DNA from: Capillidium heterosporum
Lineage: Eukaryota > Entomophthoromycota > Entomophthoromycetes > Entomophthorales > Capillidiaceae
Length of the DNA stretch: 64,000 bases
Assembly: GCA_016630905.1 (NCBI GenBank)
Contig: WBMQ01000011.1
Coordinates: forward strand, 620,001 to 684,000
Direction of reading: 5' to 3'
In this document: positions 23,543 to 34,859 of the stretch, piece by piece
How the letters are laid out: each line of letters opens with the position of its first letter
How positions within the stretch are numbered: the stretch's first letter is position 1
Made by a program: the position numbers and the translations under genes
The notes under the pieces: model-generated
Told to the model about the DNA's origin: nothing
The model's database searches: none
Seen by the model: the letters and a program-made list of their open reading frames with translations, nothing else

Positions 23543-23697
23543 CTAATGGATAAGCAGGCTTGTAGCACGGGTAGTGAAGTACCACTCAAAAGTCCCTTGG
23601 TAACTTCTTGGTTTGAAAATAGCTCGATCAATGCCAATTAAGGTAAACATTTGTAGATCAAAATACTGGTTGAAAGAGTGATAGAGCATGCCATCAA
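23543..23697 (-). pseudogene. Fragment of a 7TM receptor-like gene (left arm)
   Basis: Mirror copy of 53917..54071. One frame reads VDGMLYHSFNQYFDLQMF then TLIGIDRAIFKPRSYQGTF and ends in a stop. A hydrophobic helix ending in an IDRxIFKP motif resembles the end of helix 3 and the second intracellular loop of rhodopsin-type receptors. Only this part is clear, and the rest has decayed. Confidence 0.35.
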
Positions 23698-23958
23698 CCT
23701 ATTGGAATAAGGGCAGTGTAGGTATTAAAGCCTGAATTTTGAAAAACAACTGGTACCTATACCTCCATTTACTTTCCATATCCCTTTACTGTAATTTCTA
23801 GTATAGAGCATCAATCTATTACAGATACTTATATATGCATTATTTGCACCCTTTTATAATTGTTTATAAAAGCTTTTATTAATTTTATATTAGTATGTTC
23901 AACACTAGTAGAGGGTAAACTAATAAATCTAATATATAGTCTTGAGTAGGATAATTTT

Positions 23959-24258
23959 TGTAACGAAGCCTCAGAAGGCCTCTCTAAAGAATCAGCTTGA
24001 TAATTCTCCTGGCTGTTCAAGCTTTAACTCTAAAACCGTCTCAGCTCTGCAATAGATTAGGTTTCAGTTGCATAAGAATCAATCGTAGAAAAGTGGATTA
24101 TTAGCACAAACATAGAGCCTCCAAACTAAACCAGCTGCTCGATCCCACAGTGAATACCAGCTATTTTTGTAAGTCGTAACGCTCACGAATGGGTTATTCT
24201 GGCCTATTTTCAGGATATGATAAATACAAGCTATCTTCTAAATGATATCTTCGCTATC
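23959..24258. repeat. Dispersed repeat R2 (left arm copy)
   Basis: Starts TGTAACGAAGCC and ends CTTCGCTATC. The same block, longer and diverged, occurs at 44642..45068 in the same orientation and inverted at 53356..53655. The ends form an imperfect inverted repeat (TAACGAAG against CTTCGCTA), so a small non-autonomous DNA element is possible, but no target duplication is clear. Confidence 0.5.
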
Positions 24259-24441
24259 CTCCTTTGTCTTTATGAATCGACTCTGGATCGAGATTGCAAC
24301 TGAAGTGATGGCTGCCAAAGTAATGGTTTTGAACTTCTTTAGTTTCACTGATGTGATCACCACTATGCTGGCTTACTTCAAGCCTAGCCTGGCATCTCTT
24401 GAAAAATCCTCTACAGTAGCAGCAGCTCCATCACGTTTCAT
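24238..24441 (-). pseudogene. Small membrane-type ORF with internal TAA (left arm)
   Basis: Mirror copy of 53173..53376. A 68-codon frame from ATG, MKRDGAAATVEDFSRDARLG, meets a TAA at codon 23 and continues in the same frame with TITLAAVTSVAISIQSRFI, a probable membrane segment. Its 3' end runs into repeat R2. Family unknown. Confidence 0.35.
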
Positions 24442-25174
24442 ACTAATATAATCCTTTTTGCCATATTTTATTTTAAACTATATTGCAATAAATATGTAAG
24501 TTGAAGTACAATGGCTTTTATATAGTATATTTATTAAAAATTTAGAGAAATATATTAAAAGTAATTACTAAATCCATTTGAACTTTTCTTCAGGTTCAAA
24601 GGTGATTTTGGATTTACAATTTGGTATTGAGCCTAGTGATTTGAAGATTAATTTTAGGAGTATAATCTTAAAATATATCTCAAGATAACAGTACCGTCTT
24701 AAATATAAAGACTAGGGCTTTCTTTGGGTATATCCTTTTCACCTTGGTATTAAGATCCTCCGTAAAACAGAGAATTTCAAGCAATTTATGAATAGAAAAT
24801 TAATTCATACGTCTATATAAGATACAAATTTAAGAGTTTAGGATGCTAAAACATATATAGTTAAAATAATATAGGCTAAGATATCAATATTTATTATGCT
24901 TATCCGGTATACTATGAATAGTACTCTACCATATATACTATCCAAATTAAATCGTACTTTGTGGATCCTGTCTTTTGGAATTGGCTATAGCAACTTCCTC
25001 TAGTAAAAGTTTCCAAATTTCATTCTAAATTGCAACCAAATCTATTTTATTTTAAACATCACCTAAAAAGAGATATAAATTATAAAGTTGCTTACATGCT
25101 CATCAGTTCAATCGGCCTTTATCATATATACATAGTCCATATGACTTTAAACTTTTCTTCAAAGATGTGTCCTC

Positions 25175-27013
25175 TCAATTCATTCCCTCGAACTCCTCGC
25201 CCAAATCTACTTTCTCAGCCCTTGCCAGCATCAGTGCCATGTTAAAGCTTTCGTAAGCCAACGCATAATATACCTTCATATAGTTCAAAATTCGCAGTAT
25301 GGCCTTTACGTTCATTAAAGCTTTGTTGGCGACATTGCGATCCTTCGATTTGCAGTTTTTTATCTGGTAGAAGGCAGCACTAGCTAGAGCTGGAAACTTG
25401 TACGTCATACCACTGAAGTAGATATCATTTCCCAGCATCAAGGCAGCTTTCACCATATTGTCGGAGACCAAGGTCGCTTTCATCTCAAAGTATGATTTTA
25501 AGCTGACCTGCTTGACCTTGTTGAAGATTTGATAGAGGCACAACAATGTTGAATGGCATATAAGTTGTAAATTTAGAATGAAGGGTTTAGCTATGGTTTG
25601 GATATATTTAGGTTTTGTAAAATTTATCGATTGGAATTGGAGAATAGCCTGAGCCTCCCATAGCTCGAGGTGTTGAGCCGAAGCCATAGTTATACGGTAC
25701 ATATCTTCCACTTTGTCGTCAGGGATGATTTCAGTAAACTTGATCCTACGCAGTATGAGATCCAGCAGCTTACAGAATTGAGAAAGTAGTTTGGTGTAGA
25801 GGCAGCTGCATTCCATAGTGAACTGGTAAGTCTCACCCATTTCATCCTCAGATATATCTATAGTGTTTAGTTTAGGGAAAGGTCTATTGGTAAGCCGAAA
25901 GTTGTGGATCAAGACACCATTTATACCGAGTGCATACAGCTTGTCGGATATGTGACACCACCACCATAGACGAAGTCGCAGCTCTTCAGTTTCTTGATCG
26001 GTGCCAAGTTTAGGATCATCGCCCAAACCTAATGCATAGCCCATACGTATGGCCAAACCTAAATTGAAGAAACCCTTTTCGAAACTCTTAGGATTATGTT
26101 GGAAGTGTGTCATAATCAACAATGCACTTATTGTATCCAAGCTACAGATGGCGTACGATCCCTTAAGCAGCTGGGTAGCTCTGTCGCTGAACCAATCCCT
26201 TACTCTATCGGAAATATGAGGCAGGTACCCACAACCTACCGAGCATATAATATTGGTTAGGATAGGAGAATGACTTTCAAAATTTTGAAGTATGGATCTC
26301 ATGTTAACGACAGGGACATAGGGGTGGGAGAACTGAAAGTAAGCTTTGACGCACATATTGGTCACTGAAGCTGCCACTAATCTATCTTGCAAATTCTGTA
26401 CATCAATCAGGGTAGTCAAAGGTGGTAGGCTAGCTGGTTTAGAGGGATTACGATTCAGAAACATGTGGTTGAGGTTGTCTGGTTTGGAAAAGTGAACGAC
26501 GTACATGGTTAGAAATTTGGCTATTGGAGTCACTCCGTAGTAGTCCATACTGCCAGTAGTAGATACATACACTTTCTGGCTTTTTTCAAAGGTTGTGTTG
26601 TTAAACAATGTCATCAGCATATCGAACTTGGTGTTGAAGTATTCTGATGCGAAACTAGCTCTTACACTCACCTTTTGGACGTCCTTAGGCTTGTAGATCA
26701 AAATTTTGTTTTGATCCAGATGAACTTCATCATCTGAGCTACTTGGTTTGGTGAAGCTGGAGTTTGATTCCCCACCTAATGTTTGTGCTTGGTTGGTATA
26801 ATCGGCAATCTTTTTGGAATTGGAAATAATGAATTTAGCCTTGGGCTTCGATATTGAAGTTGACTTCTTGCTTCTTTCCTTTGGCACGAAGGTGTAGGTA
26901 CACTTATAGTTGTAGGTAGCGCATTGGATACAAAGAGGCACAGCTTTGCTACAGCTGATCTTTCGTCTTCTACAGGCATCACAGGCGTATTTTGAAATTT
27001 TGATATCGCTCAT
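25175..27013 (-). CDS. Zn2Cys6 fungal transcription factor, 612 aa (left arm)
   Basis: Intronless gene for a predicted nuclear regulator. The zinc cluster has Cys at residues 11, 14, 21, 28, 31 and 38 (CDACRRRKISC...CIQC), followed by a Lys/Ser-rich linker. The middle region contains the fungal transcription-factor domain: FEKGFFNLGLAIRMGYALGL and LRLRLWWWCHI are typical helices of that domain. It is a paralog of the right-arm gene (50584..52422) and has the same length. About residues 100-272 are almost identical between them at DNA level while the regions on either side differ at many sites, which points to gene conversion. Its promoter side (27014..27868) is still alignable with the right arm. 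Target genes unknown. Confidence 0.92.
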   Translation of the reverse strand: MSDIKISKYACDACRRRKISCSKAVPLCIQCATYNYKCTYTFVPKERSKKSTSISKPKAKFIISNSKKIADYTNQAQTLGGESNSSFTKPSSSDDEVHLDQNKILIYKPKDVQKVSVRASFASEYFNTKFDMLMTLFNNTTFEKSQKVYVSTTGSMDYYGVTPIAKFLTMYVVHFSKPDNLNHMFLNRNPSKPASLPPLTTLIDVQNLQDRLVAASVTNMCVKAYFQFSHPYVPVVNMRSILQNFESHSPILTNIICSVGCGYLPHISDRVRDWFSDRATQLLKGSYAICSLDTISALLIMTHFQHNPKSFEKGFFNLGLAIRMGYALGLGDDPKLGTDQETEELRLRLWWWCHISDKLYALGINGVLIHNFRLTNRPFPKLNTIDISEDEMGETYQFTMECSCLYTKLLSQFCKLLDLILRRIKFTEIIPDDKVEDMYRITMASAQHLELWEAQAILQFQSINFTKPKYIQTIAKPFILNLQLICHSTLLCLYQIFNKVKQVSLKSYFEMKATLVSDNMVKAALMLGNDIYFSGMTYKFPALASAAFYQIKNCKSKDRNVANKALMNVKAILRILNYMKVYYALAYESFNMALMLARAEKVDLGEEFEGMN

Positions 27014-27880
27014 CTTGAATACCTATAACTGGAGTATAAGACGAACTTTAATGTTATTTGGTACAAAATTATCTAGCTTACTATAGTGAAGCTCACTATT
27101 TATAGTATCTGCTTGGAATGAGTTTTAAATAGTACTTAACTTATACAAGCTGAAACCTTAATTAATAAAGCGTGGTGCATTTGGAAAATTGTGCTTTTAT
27201 AACATAGCCAGCAATTTCATAGCAAACTTGTTCATTTGAGAATATCGTAATTGAACTAAGGCTTTAAACTTTGAAATACTAAACTTCTATTGGCTAGAAC
27301 GAGATTCTAATTGATTTTTGAGTTTTAAGGTTTTGCATAGTGCCATTATGCTCAAATAACAATTACATTTAAATCGGTATTTGAGAAGCTGCTTACGCAA
27401 ATGAGTACCAATCGACCCTCCCAGCTATATCACTTTAAATAAATTGCCAAAGCTTAATCTTGTAAGGTGTCGTTACCAAATGAGAAGCAGCTCCTTTACT
27501 GTAAAAGCTCTTGAAGTCCGATATCGGTAAGTCTAAGCTGATTCCGAAGCTTAAAATTTTGATATGTATTGGTCTTACATTATAAGCTTTTAGCTTTCTA
27601 GATACTATGTATTTTTGTTTGTTTGCTAAGCAACCTTCTTATAATTCAAATATACTTCTGTAAAACTTCAATAAAATACCATTTGATTCAACAAAATTAT
27701 GTGACTATACTTGAGCTGAATTGAATAATAAGTCAAAGTTCGAGATAGTTTCAAGTAACTTGAAATGTTTTGGTGAGAAGGAATACCAAGTAGTTTAGTA
27801 CTGACTAGGCTCACAGGTCCAATTTTAAAACTTAAATATTCAAGAAGTTGAAGCAATTTCTTACAAGCACTCCTATATAA

Positions 27881-28000
27881 CCTGCCATCCGGAGAGTCTA
27901 GGCTTTTATCATAAATGCAGTAATAGGTGCTAACTTCATCTTCTTAATCTATCATGTCATTAGTTTACAATATGATACCATCATTAGTTGGATCCAATAG
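27881..28000 (+). pseudogene. Family X 3' fragment
   Basis: A 40-codon frame reading PAIRRV, TAG, AFIINAVIGANFIFLIYHVI, then SLQYDTIISWIQ and TAG. It matches the C-terminus of family X copy 2 (PAIRRVQAFIINAVVEV). The first TAG stands for CAG (Gln). Everything upstream is missing; the fragment begins about 12 nt after the end of the inverted-repeat arm. Confidence 0.6.
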
Positions 28001-28020
28001 CATTTCCCTGGACCTTACAC

Positions 28021-29693
28021 TATATACTAAATTTTTACTTGGTTTGATGATCTGAAAAAGTTTACAAGGAATGCTAAAGCCCGATTAGATTAATAAGGAA
28101 ATATTGAATTTTTTATCCCAATAGTCCAATTGTAAGGAAATCTTTCTAAATCAGTTGCAGTTTCGCTTAATAACCAGAATTCAGGTTTATATCCTGGATT
28201 CATAGACTACTAGTTCGGTATCTGCCCTATCAATGCTAGAAATTCCCTTTCCCTTTAGCATGAATTAAGCGTTTAAGTTAACATTGGCTGTCCCTGATAA
28301 CCTTTGCATTATCTAAAATTATTGATGATTGTCCAGAAGAACAGTATGGACATTGGTACTGGTGGATTAGATAAAGCATTAATTACCAGTGCCTAAAATA
28401 CCGACTACTAAAGATGAGTTGCCTATATAGGGCCTATAGTGAATTTAGCAATAGGTTAAATAATTATTAAATATACGTCTTGAATCATTTGATACTTCCT
28501 TTTGCTATTGGCATAGTATAAACTTATTGCGATAGTATAATTTAGAACTGAAAATTGGCATCCCTAAGCCAGAGAGTTTGACCTAAATCGATCTGAACCG
28601 AATCCTAGAACTCTATTGAACTAATGAACCCGGCTACACTATTTAGCTTTCTGACTACGATTGAAGTGTTCCTATCTGTTCACCGCCTCTGAATCAAGTT
28701 CCAAGCACGAGCTTCCTCCTTATATAGCCTTATCGTTAATTTCTTTAGCTTTTATAGAGTACTGGCTACTGTTCCCTCTTGGCTAACCCCTACTGGTGAG
28801 CGTTCTTTGTGGACGTTTCCCAACAACTTGAATACATTTCAATAGATTCGTACTTTTGAATATTAATCTTAGGAGCCAATGGAGAGTATATTCAAATCTT
28901 TAGATTTGGTACAAGCTAAAAAACATTGATCTTAAAGGGTCAATGCAGAGTATATCTAAATTATAAGATTCGAATATATATTCCTTTAAAAGTGAATATT
29001 TTAATTCTTTGATATGTTTTTATGAAGCCTTTGTAAAAAACCGCCTTGTTTATTTACAGTATACTGTTTTTGAAATATGAATCTATATTTTCAACAAATT
29101 TATAGACACCATAACAAATACTCTGTAAGTATTACACTATGATAAGTACTGGTACAGATGTAAGAAGTGTTTAAATATCACTTTTAGAAGCTATATGCTT
29201 TATAGGCAACATTTAGTGTATGTATACCATCAGCCTGGGAATTATATAATGAAAATGAAAACACGATTCTGTCCTATAAAATAGGGTACTTTTTTGTAGG
29301 TTTAGTTAGAAAAGCTTACCCAATATTTCTAAACAGAGTAGCGCTCAGGTTATTGAATAAACTTGCTAATTCTTTTGAAGCTTAGTTAAGCTTCCGTAAT
29401 TTCACTAAATTTGCACTTGAGTATTGGGCATAATAGGTTGAAATAATTCCGATTACGGAATTCGAGGTTTCTGGTTTGTAGATTTGCTCTAAAATTGCTG
29501 GCATTTCAATAGTACAAATTGAAAAGTTTCTAAATCAACCAAGAATATCCATCTGTCAGGTTTGTAAAAACTTTTTATAAAGCATCAGGTATCACATTTA
29601 TCGAAAATAGATCAACATATAGGTAAAAGTAATTTCTGATAGATAAAAATTTTAGTATATCGTTATTTATGGTTTGTTGTAAATTATATTTAG
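28021..29693. other. Intergenic, FZO1 upstream region
   Basis: A 1.7-kb AT-rich stretch. I found no coding signal, tRNA or repeat beyond the family X fragment at its left edge. The right end is the FZO1 promoter. Confidence 0.5.
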
Positions 29694-32307
29694 ATGAGCT
29701 ACCACAACTCTCAAAACTACAATCAAAATAGCAGTTCCCGAAACCGTTCCAACTCTGGTAGTTCGACCCCAAATAATAATTCATCCAACTACTACGACTA
29801 TTCGCCAAATTCAAACCCAACATACGTCAACCGTTCTGGAACTTACAACAGTGGCTACCACTTTTCATCTTCTTCAACTCCAACTAGTTCCCAAACATTT
29901 TATTCCAACAACCAGGTTCAGGAGCCTAAGAGCACCCCTATCCCCTACGAACTACATGAGAAAATATTCCTAGACAAATCTAAACGGCTGTTAAGCTATC
30001 TGGCTTCAACCCAGTCGCTTGTTGAACAGCTGAAAACTTTGAACCGATCCCAATGGGCTTTCCGTTACCCCAGTCACCCCAGCTCTGTGGTTTCAACCCC
30101 AAGCGCCTCAACTTACGGGCTATCACTGAGCAATTTGGAGCCAATGAACGATGGCTCAATCTACAGTCAATCCCATTTTACCAGAGGGAGATCCAACTCG
30201 TTCGATGGTTCAATGGAAAGCAGTTCAACCCACACACCTATTGCCAAGCCACGACGCTCTCAAACGATGGCACCCGAGACGACCACCAATGACTTGGATA
30301 TTCTGCGCCTCGACGTCAAGATGGGTAACCAGTACAACGACCACGTCGTCGCCAGCTTAGAGCAGAATTCGATTGCCAATTTATTTGAAGAACGATTGAG
30401 TCACTGCTTAAGCTATTTGGATAAGCTTATCACTCGAGTTGCCGACAAAAATTCAAAGATCTTGGTTACTGGTGATTTAAATTCAGGTAAGTCTACTTTT
30501 ATCAACGCCCTTTTGAAGCGACGGGTACTACCCACCGACCAACAGCCTTGTACAATGTTGTTCTGTGAGGTACTTCCCATCGAGATGAACGACAACATCG
30601 AGGAAGCCCACGCTATCTTTAATGCCGCCAACTATAACCGAAAGGACGACTCTACCTTTGACCGTGTCGAGCTTCGACACCTCAACCGTACCGTATCCGA
30701 ACAGTTTCATAATTATGAGTTGGTTAAAGTCTACTGCGCTGATCGGGCTCACACTGAAACGATGCTGAGCAACAATACCTTAGATATCACTTTAATAGAT
30801 TCGCCAGGGTTAAACCGTGACTCGCTGAAAACAACGCAGCTTTTCGCGCGCCAGGAAGAGATCGACGTGGTAGTCTTTGTAGTTCATGCTGAGAACCAAT
30901 TCACATTGAGTGGCCAAGAGTTTTTGCAGTCCGCCGGCAAGGAAAAGGCATACATATTTATCGTCGTGAACCGCTTCGATACTATCCGTAACAAAAAGAA
31001 GTGCAAGTCGTTAGTTTTGGATCAGATCGCTAATTTATCACCAAGAACTTATGAAGACGCCGACGATCTCGTCCACTTTGTCTCGGCCGAAGATTGCTTC
31101 CCTGAAGGGGATGATGATGATGAAGCTCCCCACGCATTACCCAACGATGAGATCCCCGAAGACTTCCATCGACTTGAAGATAGCTTACGTGCTTTCTTGT
31201 TAGAGAAAAGAGCCCGATCCAAGCTCGCACCTGCCAAAAGATTTGCACTCAACGTACTCGGCGATATTGTCACCTTGTCCAACTACAATTTGGAGGCCTG
31301 TGATCTACAGGCCGCCGAAATTGCCTCGACCTTGGATCGCATTTTACCTCAGTGCGAGGCTACGATCCAGGCCAAGGAGCACTCAACTAAGGCATCGATC
31401 GATATCGCAAAGAAGACAAACAAGTACGCCCGGGCTGAGGTCGAGCGAAGTTTAGACTCCTTCATAAACACCCTCGATCAGCAGGTTGGCCTTCCGACCT
31501 GGCATGGGCTTTTAGGTGTTCAACCCTATGTCGACAACCTCAAGTTAGCCATCCGCAGCTCCTTGCGTAAGTACATAGGTGAAGTCGAAGGTAGAGTTAT
31601 GGATGCATCCACCGCCGCCTATAAAGCTATCCTGGCCCTTGATCCCGAACTTGCCCATCAACCAGTCCCTGACTGCCCACCAACCTGTGCCAAGGCCTGC
31701 TTGGATGCCGACCGACTAATCGACATGGTAGAGTTAACTTACTACGAGCTTCTCGACATATCCGGCAAGTTAAAGTACTTGAGTTCGGGGGTATCCTTAC
31801 TTACGTTGGGTGGTACCCAGCTGATAGGCACCAAGACCTTTTTCCTGACATTGTACCAGATTTTCATCCAACCTTCCGACTACACCTCCTGGTTGGTCAT
31901 CGCTGGTGTCTCTTTAACCGGTAATTTTTTTGAACTTTGTAACATGCTAACCCTCTACTTTAGGCCTTACTGTCGCCCTAGTTGGATTCAGTGACCTCAA
32001 AGGTAGATCCACCCAGCTTGTCATCACCAAAGCCCAACAGCTTTTGCAGACTCAAAGGTGCTCAACATTGATAGGTGAACGTAGCGGGGATATTTGTAGA
32101 CAGTATCTCCAGCAAGCTACCGGCCAACTTGCATCTGCCTACGCCAATCGCATCAAGGATCAGGAAGCTGATAAGCGCCATAATTTGGCGTTGCAGCGTA
32201 CTGTACTGGACGCTCAGAAGAAGTTCTTGAATCTGCTACAGGCTGCTAAACAACTTTCCAACAAGATTGTTGCCGTTGAAACCGATGACAGCCCCAGTTT
32301 ACATTAG
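29694..32307 (+). CDS. FZO1: Mitofusin, transmembrane GTPase Fzo1
   Basis: Outer-membrane GTPase that tethers and fuses mitochondria. Exons 29694..31920 and 31964..32307 (43-nt intron, GTAATT to TTTAG) give 856 aa, almost the same as yeast Fzo1 (855). A Ser/Asn-rich N-terminus precedes a first helical region. The GTPase motifs are the P-loop GDLNSGKST at 260-268, DSPGLN from residue 369 (G3) and VNRFD at 425-429 (G4). Two membrane segments lie at about 699-716 and 732-752, with a short loop as expected for a hairpin with both ends in the cytosol. The intron falls inside the second membrane segment; without splicing the frame ends there (PSWIQ, TGA). The last ~100 residues form the C-terminal coiled coil. 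Intact. Confidence 0.96.
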
Positions 32308-33067
32308 GTGAAATTCGTTCGAAGGAATGTTGATAAAATTAAAATTGATATTGATTATTTTTCATAGCTTAGTGGTTTAATTAATTTGGTTTTCAATAGA
32401 TATATGTAGTTTTCAGTTGATGTTAAGTCTAACTTTATAGTTTTGAAACAATGGTAAATTCAAGGCAAATAGCTTTATTCTAGAACTATATTCACTCATA
32501 TATGTGTAAATTTGAGGATCAAGTACAGCTTAAACGCTCACAAAACTGGCAAAGCTTTCAATTCTTCTATATAAAACAAATATCGTAGTGCATTCAACCT
32601 AAATTCAGGCAAAATCCACAAAAATGAAATTGACAACCTCCATACCGTTGTCGATACTATTGAAAAGTTCTTGAGTCCGCTAGACGCTTTCATATATTAA
32701 TGTACAGTTTCCTACCTATATGCTATTAGATATCTGCACCTAAGTATTAAGCTATGATAACCTATCCAACCTACTTTGACCAATTTCGAAAAAGATTGCA
32801 TCTGATTTACTTGTACCTTTAATAAATATTTCCCAACCTGATGATATACTTTCAAATTGTTTCAAGGCGCTTACCATTCACTGTTGAATATGTCTTTACA
32901 AGTTAAAAAGCACAAATCATATCTTATAGTCTTCAGAAAACTAAATTTCACCTATATAAAACTATACGGCCCTACACTACATTTAGTTTCAATAAGAGGC
33001 TAACTTACATTATTTAAAAGCACTATTAAAAACAAACCCTCAAGATTCAATGTCAAAGACCCAAAAT
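32308..33067. other. Convergent intergenic region
   Basis: Between the 3' ends of FZO1 and MYG1. AT-rich; nothing recognised. Confidence 0.55.
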
Positions 33068-34090
33068 TTATTGATCCAATTTGGCCTTCTTGCTCTCCAA
33101 ATTCAAATTCTCCTCCTCGAACTTTAACGTCTGCACCGCCATCTCGAGGGCTCCTTCCAAAGTTTTGTTCCCACCGATAAAGCCGGAAGCATGCACAAAA
33201 ATGGTATCTTTGATCCCCGACAGCTGTTCCAACTCATTATCACGAACCCCACACCAATCTTTATAAAGTGGTAGTCGCGAAGTAAACGAGGTGGGGTAGA
33301 TGGGTATAGCCTGGATCCTAAAGTTCTGGCTCTCATCAGGGTAGATGACGAATTGGGCGCGATCTTCTTCCGAAATAGAGTGCTCTTCTTCAAAGGTGAA
33401 GACGTGATCCTTCCAAGGGCAGGATATCTCCAACAAAATAACCTTACCGCTGGCATGGTTGGTGAATCGGTTCTCATAGGCTTTATATACCAACTGTCTG
33501 CAAGGTAACCAAGCCTCTGCCAAGTAATTGAGATGGTTGTCAAAGCTAGCTTCTGTCAACTTGACTGCCTTTTCGAACTGTTGATCCAAGATAGAGTTGG
33601 CGTAGGATTGGTTCCAGTAAGGTAAAAGTTGAGATACCTGGCTAGGTAAATTGGTGCTCTCCAAGTACTTGGGTTTGGCCTCAGTGTCGTACTGGCTTAC
33701 ACCATTGTCGATAGCATCTAAGGCGTGGATAAAGTTCTTGTAAACTTTTTGGTAAATGAGTTCGACTTCCGCATCTTCGACAGATTTGTTCAATCTATTG
33801 GAAATAATATCTTTACCGTAATGCTTGTAGATCAACCCAGCTGAGGATAGCTTGGTAGTATAGAGGTCGGAAAACGTGGTCGTAAAGGTGCGCTGGTGGT
33901 GGTCGAATCTCAGCTTGGTAACGTCGTACTCGCCACCCACGTCTACTACTATGTCGCAAGTAGCTAGTTGGTCGGGATCCCTGCTACGTAAGATGGAAGC
34001 TTCCTTAAACTGGGGTAGTTTTTTGAGGAGGGCTATAGCCATTGCTTCGTCGCAGTGGAACGTTCCACTGTGGGTACCTATCTTTACCAT
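33068..34090 (-). CDS. MYG1: MYG1 exonuclease, DHH-type phosphoesterase family
   Basis: Intronless gene for 340 aa, the usual length for fungal MYG1 proteins (yeast YER156C 338). MYG1 is a 3'-5' RNA exonuclease of the DHH superfamily that in animals processes RNA in nucleus and mitochondria. Metal-site motifs are visible: the start MVKIGTHSGTFHCDEAMA with His7, His12 and Asp14, then DIVVDVGG with Asp50, and RFDHHQRTF with Asp63, His64 and His65. The C-terminal part carries the family blocks PWKDHVF, FVHASGFIGG and FVIYPDES. The next gene upstream, at 34281, is on the same strand, 190 bp away. Confidence 0.95.
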   Translation of the reverse strand: MVKIGTHSGTFHCDEAMAIALLKKLPQFKEASILRSRDPDQLATCDIVVDVGGEYDVTKLRFDHHQRTFTTTFSDLYTTKLSSAGLIYKHYGKDIISNRLNKSVEDAEVELIYQKVYKNFIHALDAIDNGVSQYDTEAKPKYLESTNLPSQVSQLLPYWNQSYANSILDQQFEKAVKLTEASFDNHLNYLAEAWLPCRQLVYKAYENRFTNHASGKVILLEISCPWKDHVFTFEEEHSISEEDRAQFVIYPDESQNFRIQAIPIYPTSFTSRLPLYKDWCGVRDNELEQLSGIKDTIFVHASGFIGGNKTLEGALEMAVQTLKFEEENLNLESKKAKLDQ

Positions 34091-34280
34091 CTTTAAAAGT
34101 TTTGAAATCAGTTTGGCGAAGGCTCTTTATCTGAGAAAAGATGAAGATCCAAACTTTTTAAAAGTGCCTGTAATAAAAAGTTTGGTGATTTGATTGGTAG
34201 ATTTCAAAGATTATCAAGTTTATTCCATTGGAAATCAAGAAGGGTAACGTAACCAAGCAAACTCAAATCTAAAAGGAACC

Positions 34281-34859
34281 TTACCATCTAACAAGCTTTA
34301 CTAACCTGCCTTTGATAGGTAAAAGTATCGAATTGGTAAACTTTGGGGTCCAGTAGAAAGAAAGTGCTAACCGCAAAGGTAAAGCCACCTTGACTACAGA
34401 GTAGGAAACTAAAAAGTTGGTAAACAGTTTGGAGTTGACATCAACTTCTGATATCCCAACTTTGATAAGATACTTGTTCAACTTCAAATTCAAAGTTTCT
34501 ATCAGCTCTGGTGTCAAATTGTTGAAGTTGATAAGTTGAACGTCCAACATCTGTAACCCGACCACTATCGATACCAGTGGGATTATGGAAGTTAGCTCAT
34601 GTAGGATTAAAAAGGAGGTCAAGTAACTTATAGGGTACTGTTTCAGTTGTTGGAGGTAGTAGTCTTTGTTGAAATTTAAACTTTGGAACAAGGTAGGTTT
34701 TGGATTGGTATTCAGCTTTTCATTTTCTTTATTGGATTTATTAAAGTTGGAAGGTTGGGTTACTAAAGTTCTCGTAACGAAATTGGAGTTGTATTTGAAA
34801 CTGATTTTGCTGATGGGAAATCGACTAAATATATTTGCTTTGCCTAACAACATTTTCAT
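34281..34859 (-). CDS. Predicted mitochondrial inner-membrane protein
   Basis: A 192-aa protein, intronless. The N-terminus (MKMLLGKANIFSRF..., basic, no acidic residue before about residue 45) looks like a mitochondrial presequence. The core carries PISYLTSFLILHELTSIIPL and KVALPLRLALSFYWTPKF, two probable membrane segments joined by a polar stretch. The HELTSIIPL and LPxRxxLSxxxTP elements are typical of a fungal family of small mitochondrial membrane proteins (DUF1279-like / Mrx11-like); that assignment is from memory of the family pattern and not certain. The start could also be the second ATG, two codons on. The precise function is unknown. Confidence 0.75.
   Translation of the reverse strand: MKMLLGKANIFSRFPISKISFKYNSNFVTRTLVTQPSNFNKSNKENEKLNTNPKPTLFQSLNFNKDYYLQQLKQYPISYLTSFLILHELTSIIPLVSIVVGLQMLDVQLINFNNLTPELIETLNLKLNKYLIKVGISEVDVNSKLFTNFLVSYSVVKVALPLRLALSFYWTPKFTNSILLPIKGRLVKLVRW

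Larger units (their letters stand above)
19440..27868. repeat. Left arm of a large inverted duplication
   Basis: Inverted partner of 49738..58175. Positions pair with a constant sum of 77614 over the outer part and 77597 across the Zn2Cys6 gene, so the arms are nearly collinear. From about 19440 to 25270 the arms are almost identical. From about 25270 to 27868 they are clearly diverged apart from one identical tract (26204..26722). The outer edge falls just after family X copy 2 and the inner edge just before a family X 3' fragment. The arm holds a BTB gene, a Zn2Cys6 gene and several remnants. Spaces between them (20863..22144, 22956..23542, 27014..27868) show no other gene. Confidence 0.9.
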
